From the NCBI GenBank assembly GCA_036924285.1, contig JAYKYS010000002.1:3224001-3288000 (forward strand): 64,000 bases of DNA, given 5' to 3'. A program made the position numbers and the translations under genes. The notes under the pieces were generated by a model, which did not search any database, was not told where the DNA came from, and worked only from the letters and a program-made list of their open reading frames with translations. Below are positions 24,001-36,019 of this stretch, in pieces; the first letter of the stretch is position 1; every line of letters starts with the position of its first letter. The stretch is from Asterella californica. Its lineage: Eukaryota; Streptophyta; Marchantiopsida; Marchantiales; Aytoniaceae.

Positions 24001-24396
24001 TGCGACCAGTTGAGTGTTCTCGTGAAAGTTCCTCTTGTTGCTCGTGAGCTCAGTACCAGGGCGCAGATGAGTTTCAGTGATCTTGTGCGCATTCTACAGG
24101 CTATGGCGGCAGCAGATCTGGCCAGGATTATGTGCCAAGTTCAGCTGAAGGTAATGAAAGACGAACTGAAGAAAATGCAGGATGAGGAGAAGACAAGACT
24201 AGACAAAGTTGCTGAAGAGGAGAAAAAAGAAGCCGAAGAAGAAGCTGCACTCAAGGCTATAGAAGACGCAGAAGAGGCCGCAAGAGTTGCAGCTGAAGAA
24301 GAAGCTGCTGCGACTTCAGAAGCAGAGGCGTCGGAAGGAGGTGAGACAGAAGAGACGGACACGGAGACGGAGACGGAGCCCGAAGAAGAGGAGTGA
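18084..24396 (+). CDS. Dpy-30 and GAF domain protein, radial-spoke RSP2-like axonemal protein
   Basis: About 950 aa from 11 exons: 18084-18285, 19249-19781, 20169-20241, 20488-20576, 20854-22077, 22854-22919, 23025-23111, 23401-23472, 23607-23651, about 23786-23957, and 24100-24396. Phases agree at every junction except into exon 10, whose 5' end is unsolved. Residues about 8-45 form a Dpy-30 dimerisation motif (DYLARTIGQPLSLAVAEVC, then PADPVEWLSGWLYKYV). A long Glu/Ala/Thr acidic tract follows. A GAF-like domain is assembled over exons 2-5 (YFFGGLPRLGAYYCAPI, then VVGLVCADTLKYE). Next come Lys/Glu coiled coil, a second acidic tract, a conserved-looking region (ALLYLLGHKKYVIDDWIGAR) and an acidic C-terminus. 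Dpy-30 plus GAF is the layout of Chlamydomonas radial-spoke protein 2, so a sperm flagellar role is inferred. The start is the first ATG before the Dpy-30 motif. Confidence 0.6.
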
Positions 24397-26503
24397 AGTA
24401 TCGTACTGCCCAAGGCCGTGATCCCCCTCCACAAATCTACCTGATGAGAAAGGTGACAACAAGATGCTAGACCACAAAAGTTTGGCACTTGCCAGATGCT
24501 AATGAGTTTGTGATGGGCATTTGACTGAAACTAAGTAACAAGAGGGATGTGTAGGACCATTGAGTGGGTGCTGGCGAAGTCCTGGAGAAAGACGTGTAGT
24601 ACATTTATTGTCACTCAACAGTTGCGTTCAGTATCTGAGCTGTACTCACATTTGCTGTCTTCCGGCAGGAACGAATCTGATCACCACACTGAGGAGGGAA
24701 GTGTTATATCTGAAAACTAGGCGACGTGGTTTCTTTGATCTTAGGTTAGTGGATACTCACAGATTCTCATAGGTATGGGTTAGCAGTCCGTTAAAACCCT
24801 CTTATATTATTTTCCACTATCCACATGGCCTCTTTTTGCCTCTAAGTTGGGACTTTCGGAGAAGATCGAAGTTGGTCAGATAACCATGATGCGAATGGAG
24901 GTATACTCCTCTCTAACCAGGCCCCTTTGTTCATGCGTTCGTACGTTCGTACGTTCGTCTGATGCTGCTAGGTAGCACCAGCGTTCGATCTGTTGTTCCA
25001 TCGTTGCTCAGGGTGAGAGAGAAGAAGTTGTTTCGCATTCCGTATGCACGGTGAAGTCCCACCAAAGTTGGTTCGATCTGTTGTTCCATCGTTGCTCAGG
25101 GTGAGAGAGAAGAAGTTGTTTCGCATTCCGAATGCACGGTGAAGTCCCACCAAAGTTGGTATGTGTTACAGATTTTTTCTAAACCGGTAATACTGCTGGA
25201 TTTTGCATGCGTCACACAGTTAGAAAAATTCACTGCATAGTTGGAGATTTTTGCCCTTCAGGGCCTCATTCAGGAATGGTAAGTAGTCTACATCTTGCGA
25301 GTTTGGCCATGGCCGCAGAGGACCCATGTCGTATGCCTACATTTACTCTGCTTCTGGTTAGTACGTACGCGGTTTCTGAGTCCGCGGTTTATCTGAGTCA
25401 ATCTCTCACAAAATGGACGATGGACGAAGGTGCTCTCGCCTGAAATTCACGGAATCAAATATGGGTAATCGCAGCTCTGCGTAAGCTACTTCATACAGAG
25501 GTCATCAGTTTTCGCCCTCTCAGATTACAGTTTCTGAGCCTTAGATTCTCCAGAACCTACCTTACCGGAACACCCCAACTATACCGATACCCTGAAGGAC
25601 AACGGAAGAGTTAAGCTGTACCTGGACAGTACCTCAGAACAATCGAATAGAACGACTGAACAGCCTCATGTAGTCTGTTGTAGTGAGGACTGATGACTTC
25701 ATATTCTTGCAAGCTGTATCTAACCCTGCACCTCATGATATTCCTTACGAGGCTAATGGTGAGTAAGGGGGGAAGGGGGGAAGTGATGCAGCTCTCCCCA
25801 TTTTCTTTATATACTGTAAATTCGGATAAACCTCGCAACAGTAATGGTTATCCTAGGTTCGCGCCATGGTGATGTTGACCAAGCACGTCTCTTTTCCGAT
25901 GCCACGGACTGACAGAACTATGAATTCCGGTGCAAATGTCTAGACCTCTGTTTCCGGTAAGGTACAATCCCAGTAAGCAGATGTAGCCACAATTTTACTG
26001 GCCAAGAATAATAGATGAGGCAACAAAAATATAGCAGCATAAACCTCCCATCATACACCACGCTGATTCTAGACTACTGAGCATACATCACGCGCTTCAG
26101 CAGCCGTGGAATAAGCTCGCGTCGAATGGTTACTTTCCACAAGTATGCAAGCTCCAAGCTTTTTGCCTAAAGTACACTCAAGACTGCCAGACTTTAGTTC
26201 AACGTTTCCTGGTCTTCTCACGAGTGGTGCTCGGCTTCCCCCAATCTTACATGGTACTCTGGTAAGAAACTTTCGTAACAGCGATCTGGCGGGTGATCAT
26301 TCTAAGGCCCGATATCATGAGAAAGTGGACTTCCCCAGAGGTTCATTCGAAGTGAATACCTCGTCGCAGGTGTTCTAAGAGCTACGCATCCTAATATTTC
26401 TTTCACCGACAAGGTGAACCAATTTCTCCCGAATCCTGCACAGAGATCTCTGAGACTCCTTGAGCTGGATAACTGTTCGACATCGGTGGTCGGAGTGAAA
26501 CAT
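24397..26503. other. Convergent intergenic region with an 88-bp tandem duplication
   Basis: Contains the 3' ends of the RSP2-like gene (+) and the CRM gene (-). Open frames (24560-24772, 25207-25443, 26145-26378) lack domains. Repeats: a TACGTTCG microrepeat near 24940, then the 88-bp duplication. Confidence 0.5.
24983..25158. repeat. 88-bp tandem duplication, two nearly identical units
   Basis: Unit 1 is 24983-25070 and unit 2 is 25071-25158. Both start GTTCGATCTGTTGTTCC and end CACCAAAGTTGG. I see a single difference (cgTatg versus cgAatg). The near identity suggests a young duplication. Confidence 0.95.
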
Positions 26504-28592
26504 CTACCTCCGATATTTCCCATTCACAGCAGCCTTCTCTTCGTGGGGCACGCCCAAATCCTCCAGGTCAGAGTCTGCTTCTTCTTCTCCTTCTTCGTCT
26601 GATGTCAGATCTGACATATCGGATAACGCTTCCAGATCTGAGATATATTCCAAACCATCATCGTCGTCATCGACAGCACCTTCTAACCTACTCCCGTAAG
26701 AATCCGGATCTTGAAGCTCCTCTTCATCGGCCGGTCCTAAATTTCGATGTATCGGAGCATCATCTTTCTCTGCATCCGCGGGTTGCGCTCCTACCGCGAA
26801 ACCCTGAGCAATATCCCTACGGAGCTGCTTCAGTTCCTTTGCCAGCTTCTCTTGGTTTACGATGAGGGCTTTCCTACTCTGTTCTAACTTGGACTTCATT
26901 AGGGCCTGCGCATTTGTACAACACACAGAAACAAAACTCAGAAAAGAAACCGCTGCACGACGGGAAGGAAGTGACCAAAAAACACTCAGAACGGGATGCG
27001 GATTGCGCGTTTGTGTGAGGATCATTGCTACATAAAATTCGACATCGCGCTGCCGACTGGCTCTCTCGTTTTCTACGTGCTCAAACAACACCCTGGCGTA
27101 GCCTCGGCAAGACAGAGCAAAGTCCTTACTCGGGTAGTAAAACACAAGAAGCAGGATCAGATGGAAATGTAGGAGCTGATATTCATGACGAACCTTTCTT
27201 TTATCTAGAGTTTTGATGGGGATCAACTCCTTGGGCTGCTTGTAATTTCTGCCTCGGTAAAGAATGACAATGTTGGATTGGTGAATATCCACAACGAGTC
27301 CCCCGCTGAGTCTGGCTAGCTGATCGGCCATAACTTTGATTTCTTCTTTCGTAAAACCTGCGATCTCCACTTGAACAGTCTCATGCTTTTTCCAGTGGAG
27401 ATGAATGTTCTGTATCGTTCCACCATAAACTCCCCTGCGCCCAACGGGTACGTAGTTCTTATTCTTGTACCCAATCTTTTTCAGATAATGCATCTGCTCA
27501 GGAGTCAGGACCTCAACATCGGGATCCGCAGGTGGAATCTCCTGGACTGGGAATTTCGCAATCTGCTGGCCGATCAGTTCGATTTTCCTCTTTCCCTTCA
27601 CAAGGCAGAAACGGGTCAATCACTGCCAGAGGCGACTGGCGATGAACCGAACCATCCTACAGGCTGCCGGAGGCAGAGCGATGAGGCACTCTGGGGTGAT
27701 GAGAGACGTTACCTTATGGATTCTGAACTCCAGCATCTCCTCCGGAGTCATATCCTCTTTCCTTTTCTTAGAGACCACACGAATTCTTTTGATTTTGGCC
27801 AAAACCTCTCTCTTCTTCTGCTTTGCCTTCTTCTGCTTCTTTCTACTCTTGAACCGAATGCTGCCATCCCGAAACGGATCTCTTGCAGGCGATGAATGGA
27901 AAGGGCCTGCATATGCTCCTGGCAACCGCGTCCACCTCCCGCCATCTGTTACTGGAAGAATCCCGTAGTTTCTGCGCTGCACCGCCTGATATGGAATACG
28001 AAATCCGAAGAGACGTGTGAAGACACTGACATTCCCTTCTCGAAGACTCTCAGACGATTTCTGTTCCAGCTGGTCGAGGACCCTCCCACCTGCAAAGAGT
28101 CTCCATTGAATCAGTGGATATCATTTCAATTTCGATAAATTCGACGCTAAACTGAAGAGCTTGCAGCCTATACTCTCCACAATCCAAGCCACAAACACGA
28201 ACAATTACGGCAGCAGCAGGAGCAACAAGTAGCGGCCAGCACCAGAAATCACCTGGGAAAATATAAATGTTAATCTCTACGGCATTCTCACAGATAACCT
28301 TCAACGAGACATGACACAACTGAACAAAGACACAGACCGTACTTCGAAGGCTAGAGATGCTCCGACCTTCAGTATGCGGATAATCACGTCCAGACTCATC
28401 CAGCTCCAATCCTCGTGGCAAACTGGTAATCATCCCATTCCGGCTCCCAGCGCAGGAGCAGGGCCCTGTCCCATGGAAACAACGTGACGTGCGAGCAAAC
28501 CGTTCCTCGAAACACCCACCGCCTGCACTGAAAACTCGTAGGCGCTTTCTCAGAAATCCATTTATCACAGCGCCGATCCCCAATCCCTTCAT
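26504..28592 (-). CDS. CRM (CRS1-YhbY) domain RNA-binding protein, organelle-targeted type
   Basis: Four exons on the minus strand: 28592-28367, 28089-27713, 27595-27194, 26905-26504. All junctions are in phase (1, 0, 0) and follow GT-AG, giving about 468 aa. The N-terminus is rich in Arg, Ser and Cys with few acids, which fits a plastid or mitochondrial transit peptide. The middle is a Lys-rich helix (KSRKKQKKAKQKKREVLAK). The CRM domain spans exon 3: LTPEQMHYLKKIGYKNKNYV, the GxxG-like turn VGRRGVYGGTIQNIHLHWKK, then VVDIHQSNIVILYRGRNYKQ. The domain is known to bind RNA in organelle ribosome assembly and group II intron splicing. Exon 4 gives a coiled-coil segment and a strongly acidic tail (DDDDDGLEY..., SDLTSDEEGEEE). 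Closest in layout to small single-CRM plant proteins such as the Arabidopsis At3g25440/At4g13070 group. Its precise RNA target cannot be read here. Confidence 0.85.
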
Positions 28593-29310
28593 CTCTACAT
28601 GAGCTGTCCTGAGCTGACAGCGATCACTTACGAGAACCAGAAGAGGTCATATCTACCGATCCCTGTTGCCCCGTAACAGAAACTAGGCCTAACTTCTTAA
28701 ACCCTAAACCTCTTGATTCCAAGCTGAGGTCCTCCACCAATCGCCATTCCCAAATCGATAGACACATCGGAGCGAAGAAGGAGCCACAACGCTGCAAGAT
28801 CTGCATCCTGAAGCATGACGAGCGAGCAACAGCAACGTCGGATTCGTAGCCAGACAGGAGAAGGGTTTAGGACTGAGTTCTGCCATGCACTGAGTCGATT
28901 TGATAAACCTGCCTCTCGCTTTTGCCGAAGAACTTGACAAGACTGTTTCATAAACCCCAATGCCTGTTTCTGCCGTATGGACGGAGGAAGGCGACGGTAC
29001 TGTTACTAGGGTATAACGTGGACAGACACCCAGGAGTGAGTGACTTGGGGAGAAACACAAACTTGACCACTGTTTCCGGTTCTGCTAAACCTGAGTCAGC
29101 AGAAACACGGTCAATTAAACCATGGTTACTGTGTACTTGCTGTTTCCCATACATGTGGGGATTGATTAACTACACATTTGCGGAGCGGTCCCTCACATTA
29201 GCAGTTGTAAATCACTGCGCAGTTACTTTAACTTTTGCGCGGTTGAAAGGGTACAGTAATAAGCAGTTCAAGGAATACGTAATGTTTTATGATCCATTCT
29301 AGTTATAACT
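28593..29310 (-). promoter_or_regulatory. Upstream region of the CRM-domain gene
   Basis: GC-richer than the flank beyond 29300. Contains short open frames on both strands without domains (for example 28704-29060 minus, 28922-29302 plus). Likely 5' UTR and promoter of the minus-strand gene; no clear TATA box. Confidence 0.35.
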
Positions 29311-32300
29311 GCCTTTATCCATATTGTGTGTTTTCTTTCTTGGTCTGAGCTAATCATGATTATTTATTTTAACTATCTTTTTTTATTGTTTTCTAGGTTG
29401 GTTTTGAAGAATTATAAGTTACCATTATTTTCGTATCTTTTGCGCAATCACCTTGTGGAGTTTTGATGTTGTTTTAGACTACATTAAATATTAAATTCAA
29501 AATTCAAAATTTAAACATTAATTTTTGATTGTATTTCTCTTTATAAATAGATTATGAAAGACGACACATGGATCTTGACTCATTAAGCACCTTTGAGAAT
29601 TAAAATGATTTTGAACAGAAAATATTCATGGGAAGAAAGATGTTGTTTACGTTGGAGACGGAATACCTACTTTCCATGCATTTTAAGGTTTATTGCTCGT
29701 GTGAAGTCTACCTCTACTTGTAACTTTTTCGTAATCTAAGAGAGATAACACAAATGGAATCTATGTTTAGCAATAAATAGTTAATTGTCAATTTTAGCGT
29801 CTTCTCGTTCCTTCTCTTGTTGGTAAAACTAACAGCAGATGACAGTCAAATAAATAGATCATTTCAGACAGAAAACATCCTCATCATAAGAGTGAAAGTA
29901 TGCACACTCAGTAAAAGAATATATTTTCCAGGTAAGAGAATAATGATCTAATCATTAAATAATATAATTCATTTAAGTATTGAATAATTTGTTTTCTAGA
30001 CTTTTTATCACTACAATTGCACGAATTTGAGTCAAAAGCGTTACATATACTACTGAATGATGTCACAATGGGTGCCAAGTTGATACTTTGCCAAGTTTCT
30101 ACTAGAAAGTCTGATATTTGGATGTAGTTTTTTCAATGTTTTAACAAGAAAATCAAAAACCATTTTGTTCCTTTTGAGGTGAATAGAGTTATTCTGTCTA
30201 GAGAGTTCTAAATATATCAGTTTCTTTTCTTGCAGAGAGAAAAGAATGATGTCTGATCATGCACAATAGATAGTGTTGTATGGTGTTCTAAAATATGTTT
30301 CTTGAATCGATTACAAACAAATGAGAGTATTGTATCTCGTAGGATTATTTCAAAGTGAATATATATACTTTTGGATATAATGTAATTGCAGATCAATAAT
30401 TATATAATAATTATCTATTGTTCTAGATTGTGTCAAAAGGTACCTTCTTGTACATAATTGGCTACATAAGAGCGATGATCATAAAATTTTTCGTTCACTT
30501 AATATGAATCCAACCACTTATATGGTATGGTTAAAATATGTCAATTACATACCAAAAGGAGAGTTGAAACTCATAGATGATTGTGTTAGTCATCAAGACT
30601 CATCATGGATCCACAACATATAATGAATTTGTGTAACAAAAATGAATAGATAAAAGTTGCATACAAAATGAAATAAATAACAATTGCAGAAGAGAATGAA
30701 ATAAATATTATCGACTGAAAAAGAATACAGTGAGTAATTGAACGACTTGTGAATAAAGAATTATGAGCACTCACACTATAGAAATAAGCTATACAGGAAA
30801 ATATGTCTTTAAAAAACATAAGTTTTTTAATATAAAAACCAAGTAATTAGTCAAAGATGAGTGCATTTCAATCTCAATATCTCCCAATTTTGGTTAGTCC
30901 ACATCAACCAAATTTGATTTAGAAACCTCATAAAATCTTGATGCTCTTATTTCCGACATTCTTGACCATTTGATTTGATTACATACCTGTACTTCTATGA
31001 AGTGAACCATGTGTTTCATTATTCTATTATTCAAGATGTAAACTCATGTATAATTTTTGCCAACTTTATTCTTGAATAAAATTCTAATGAACAATATTTG
31101 AAAGCTAGTTTCCAAAATGCCAAGAGCTTACTCAGTGGTTATGCGATATCTATTGCATTTTTCATTATATAATATTTGAAAGACAAAAATCTGAAAAGTA
31201 GTATAATACGACATCATCAATCATATATGCATTACGTACCTAAAGTCATCAAGAATAAAAAACTTAAAGAGATATTTTGCACTTATTGAAATCATAGAAC
31301 TTTAGAGGATTTCGTCACTCCTCATGATTTTGAATTATGATATTAGGAGAATGTTATATCATTTGTGCTACTTGACCAGGTTACACTTATTATACTATCA
31401 AGGCAATTCGTTCATTTTTTGAACGAAAAAATAATTATGATTCATTTTGAGGTTCTTCACATCAAATTTTATTGTTTGTCTTTCCACTCAACGTATTAAC
31501 TTAGTTGGTAGAGTAATGAAACGTTCAGTACAAGATGCTTTTTTCTGCCATCGGAGTTTAATAGAGATATATTTTTTTAGTAATTAAGGCTTAAATAAAC
31601 GAATAAACAAGTATTACTCAAAATTTTAATAATTTTAATATAAAATGTTGAGATGAAAAAAAATATTTTTGTGTGTGTAAGCTGTAAAAATTCTCATGAA
31701 CATCTCATTAAGTTGAAATTTGTTGAATTTCTTCAACCCATATCACTCTTTCACTTGCAATTATCTAAATATAGTAACTTTACATGAAAAATTGAAGGAT
31801 AATGATGCTTATTAAAACAATAGATAACTTCGTTTGTATGGATTAGCGTTTTATTAGAATTTGAAATCTACACCTTCAAAGACAATCAATAAAGACCTTC
31901 TATTTCTACTAGTGTCGGTCATGGTAAGTGTTCAAACCTCATAAACTTAATAATTATACAATCACATTTTCCATAATCTCTTGAAGTGTTATCTCTTTGA
32001 TTTCAAACTTCTGAAACATACAGAAGTATTTCATACTTGTAGAGAGCTTAAAATTACATGTTTGTATTCTCACCTTAATACGCATAGCTTTATGAAACTG
32101 GGTGTTAACATTTGAGACACAAGGGCAAACATAGTCATTATGTCTTCAAACACTATTTCTAAATATATGCATAGTTTTCAATCATCAAGGTTCTTGAAGT
32201 TAATACTTTCGCACTACAAGATAACCGTACTATACAAAGCACTGCTTCTTCATCCACCATTACGAATCGATATTTGAGTAGGCAACAACAAAATATAATA

Positions 32301-33944
32301 GATTTTGAGGCCGATATCACTTGACAATATGGTCAAAATGGACAAAGCACCATCTACATCTATCGATTGGACAAATTTCATGATAATTTGAACTATAGTT
32401 ATACATATGATAATGGATAGTAACAAATGTAAAAGCTCTACACATAAACAACAAAACCTAACATTATATTTCAAAACTTTGAAGATATCTTTGAACTCAA
32501 GCACTATGAAAGTTAACCATTCATCAAAATTATAAACTAGATATACTGACTAGGCACATACAAACTAGACAAACAATAAAGACCAAATTCAAAATCCATA
32601 GTCAAGATTGTGAAATGTCAAATTGTAGTTGATTGCATGCACACATAAATATATGCTAACTAAACTCTTCTCATTCCACTTTTTTCACCAATGTTCTCGA
32701 ATGATTTAAGGTTAAGTATTATTTGAGATCGGTGATGACCATACTCGCTTGTAGTACTATCTCGAGCAAAAGGAATAAGAAGTGACAAAGAAACGCATTG
32801 AATTTGAGGAACACTTCTTTTTGCAAGCAGAAGTCAATAACTTATGATACACTATCTTAGACATTATAGTCTCTTCCAAGTCCAAGGAGAATCTAACATA
32901 AATAGTATCTCTAGGTTGATGGGTTAAGGACTAGGTGAAATGCTTTCTACGTCAAGCAAAATATAGTTCGCATCATTTTTTGATACTCATTTTTCTCAAC
33001 CAAGACGTTGTATTCCAAGCAAAGGGAAAAATATAATTTTTTGTTGAGAAGTCCAAGAGCCAAATGATAAATATAACATAATCTATCTAAAACCTTTTTC
33101 TGATTATAGTAGTAGAGGATTCACATGAACCAACGAAGAGAGTCGGATTGAGTTAAGAATCTAGATGGACAAAATTCATTTTTATCATTTTCTTCTATTT
33201 AATAGTACAATATTGATAATTTTAACATTGTGAACTTGATTCGAGATGAAAAAATATTAATCCATGGTAGTGGTGTGGACTTGTTGTATATATATTGAGA
33301 ATAGATGTCAAACCAACTAGTAGTTGTCATCTTAGAATACTGTAGTTGGACATAAGGTGAAAACAAATAAAATCATAAATAGTGAAATATTATGATGTTC
33401 ATTCAGTCATATTCTAATCATTATGGATATTTCAAGCGAGGAATATGTGTATAATTTCCCCTATAGAGCTCAACCACAAAGCATTCCTGATTTTCACTCA
33501 ATCTTGCTATGATGTTCTTATTGTAGATCATATTTCAAGACCTTGAAAAATGTATAGGTTGTGATGATGATGAAGCGAAAGATATCGAGCAAGATATCGT
33601 CTTGGATGTGCACTGAGGTTTTAGTGATTGCTTTTGTGCGTGAGAAAATTTAGTTAATTAAGAGAAAAAGTGGAAGGAAAGATAAACACAAAGCATCAAA
33701 TATAAGATATAATAAAATTTCATAAACGTGTGACATACTGAATATCAAAGCTATAGAATGTTGAATGAAGTGGGAAGCTGTAGATAAAGGTTTATAGTTA
33801 TAGCTCTAATGTATAGTCATTGTTTTCTGTTAAGAGAACCCATTTTTCTCTATTTTTAAACTAATCGGTTTTTATTAACTTGTTTAAAAATACTAGATAC
33901 CACCCAAACACATAGAGAAGACTGTTTAGACTGTCGATAGCGTG
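29311..33944. other. Long AT-rich intergenic region, no gene seen
   Basis: About 4.6 kb of strongly AT-rich sequence with stops in all frames. No domain, tRNA or repeat family member stands out. Confidence 0.6.
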
Positions 33945-34266
33945 TATTAGGGGGTGTCAAAGTTAAAGGGAATATTTTTTCGACGGCCAAAGGAATCTTT
34001 GTCGTAACTCATCTGCGGTCATTACGTACAGTTTACTACGTCTAACTTTGTGATGGAACTACATCCTACATCTGCGGATATTTGAAGGGGGGTCTCAAAC
34101 ATAGACGGGGAACATTATGTACTTTTTACTCTTAAATATCGTATTACTTGATATGATGACGGGAAGACGAGTACGAGAAAGCACTCGCTTCTTGAAAAGT
34201 AACAGTCAATTTCTGCTAAGTAGTGGAGGAGTGGCTGAAAGAACTTGAAAAAGAGAGCGCGAAAAC

Positions 34267-35376
34267 ATGTCGTCTGTTTGTGAAGAGGATGTTGTTTGTT
34301 GTTTCGAGATCAGTGAAGAGATTAAGTCAGATGAAGGTAGTTATGAGAAGAATGAGAATAGCGTAGTCAGTATCGATAGAGTTTCACCAGCTATGCCTCC
34401 CAAAAATCAAGAAGCTTCGAGGAAAAGTAAAATTCGTTTGAATTCAGATGATTATGAGAAAATTGTTGCCTACATCGAAGACGAGGAGAACTTTGCTACA
34501 TTACATGGTGCAGGAAGGAAGACGAAAGTTGGTGCGGGGAAGTGTCTCAGCAAAGCCACAACTTTTGGTATTATGGCTGCTCAACTTTCAGGGAAGAATG
34601 GTTTCCCTGTAGTGACTGGTGTTGAATTAAAGAAACGATTCGAGAGATACGTGGATATGTACAAGAAGGCGAAAGAAATCCAAGATAGCACGGGTGGAGG
34701 GCTCACTGAGGATGAGATGTTGACTGGGTTGACATTGGAAGAGAAATTGAATGGGGAATGTCCTCATTTCTTTCGGATGAATGTTGTTTTTGGAAGTCGT
34801 GCTAACATTGATCCTCCTGCGTTGTATTCTCAAGGAATATCAGAGGAGGAGTTTGAAGGTTTAGACTCTCAATGTCAAACTGAGAATACTATTCCTCGGC
34901 CAGCTCCTCGCTATGATCATGAGAATATCCAATTTCAAGAAGATGATGGAGATACAAATATTTCTCAATGCGAAAGTGTCGGCTATCAAGATGCAGACGA
35001 AACGATGAGTCCATTTGCAGAAGATGAAATGAGTTTTGAAGACGAAGAAGTTGGTCACAGAGAGACGAGCAGAGGGACCTCTACTGTCTCTGAGCCTTTG
35101 CATGACACATCTAGAAATCAGAGACCACCAAACGCTCGAAACATGAAAGTAGGTGTGTTGAATTTGTCCGAGGAAAGTATCAAAGAGAAAGTTCAGTACA
35201 GAAAAGTTTACGTAGAATATCGTATGGCCACATTGGAGGAGAAGAAGAGAGCTAGAGAGAGTCACGAGAAAGAGGAGAGTAGAAAGAGACACGTTTCGTT
35301 ATTTGTTGAATTACACAAAGTTGGCAAGACATTCGAGGAAATAAGAGAAATTATTGAGAAACTCGACGATATGTAA
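34267..35376 (+). CDS. Intact transposon ORF1, Myb/SANT-like DNA-binding protein (369 aa)
   Basis: Single uninterrupted frame. Residues about 55-160 form the conserved-looking block. It starts RLNSDDYEKIVAYIEDEENF, continues GAGRKTKVG and KATTFGIMAAQL, then LKKRFERYVDMYKKAKEI, and closes with 'GLTLEEKLNGECPHFFRMNVVFG'. This pattern (aromatic-spaced helices, then E-K-L-x(3)-CP-x(2)-RM-x(2)-FG) resembles Myb/SANT-like proteins found in many plant, oomycete and fungal mobile elements. The middle is acidic. The C-terminus (about 300-369) is a basic/acidic coiled coil with KEKVQYRKVYVEYRMATLEE. The start is the first ATG after a long leader. Likely role: binding element DNA. The intact frame suggests fairly recent activity or host co-option. 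The catalytic activity of the element is not here. Confidence 0.6.
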   Translation: MSSVCEEDVVCCFEISEEIKSDEGSYEKNENSVVSIDRVSPAMPPKNQEASRKSKIRLNSDDYEKIVAYIEDEENFATLHGAGRKTKVGAGKCLSKATTFGIMAAQLSGKNGFPVVTGVELKKRFERYVDMYKKAKEIQDSTGGGLTEDEMLTGLTLEEKLNGECPHFFRMNVVFGSRANIDPPALYSQGISEEEFEGLDSQCQTENTIPRPAPRYDHENIQFQEDDGDTNISQCESVGYQDADETMSPFAEDEMSFEDEEVGHRETSRGTSTVSEPLHDTSRNQRPPNARNMKVGVLNLSEESIKEKVQYRKVYVEYRMATLEEKKRARESHEKEESRKRHVSLFVELHKVGKTFEEIREIIEKLDDM

Positions 35377-35539
35377 CCGATGTTTTCATATGAGTAAAAG
35401 TTGAAGTTCATTGCGTGCCTCTTAAGACTCTCTTCCTTTCAGTGAGTGAAGAGTTCAGGGTTTAGTCGAGGTCAGTTCAGGGTCTGGTCGCAGAAAGCTT
35501 CGTTCGAGTGCGAGTCGCAGTAAGATTCAGACGAGGGCG

Positions 35540-35690
35540 AGTTCGCGCAGTGCGTCAGAGAGATGTTCAATGAGGTAAAGGGCGAGCGCGAGTTCGCACT
35601 AACTGCGATTCGACTGTGAGACAGATGTTAAGTGAGGTAAAACGCGAGCGCGAGTGCGCAATAACTGCGATTCGACTGTGAGACAGAGAG
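35540..35690. repeat. 62-bp tandem duplication in the transposon leader
   Basis: ACTGCGATTCGACTGTGAGACAGA recurs at 35602 and 35664 with GCGAGCGCGAG upstream of each. It is followed at 35828-35921 by a second duplication of about 54 bp around TTAATTAGTGTTG and AAATTCGGGTGCGCGAT. Confidence 0.85.
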
Positions 35691-36019
35691 AATTGCGAAG
35701 TGCGAGAAGTGCTCACGACCAGGCGGAAGCGTAAGAGCGGCCCGAGTGAAAGAGATTTGATTAGTAAGTTATCCGTCTTGCTTTTTTCTTGCTCTTTCAC
35801 AACTCGAATTACAGGGTCGCAATTAGTGTTGTCGTTGTTAATTAGTGTTGTTGTTGTTAAATTCGGGTGCGCGATCGTTGTTAATTAGTGTTGTCGTTGT
35901 TAAATTCGGGTGCGCGATGGAGGTAAATGCAATATTTAGTGCGATAGGGTTTAGAGGCACACTATGTGTGAGTGCGATAGGGTTTAAGGGCACACTATGT
36001 GCGATTTGCACAAAAATAG

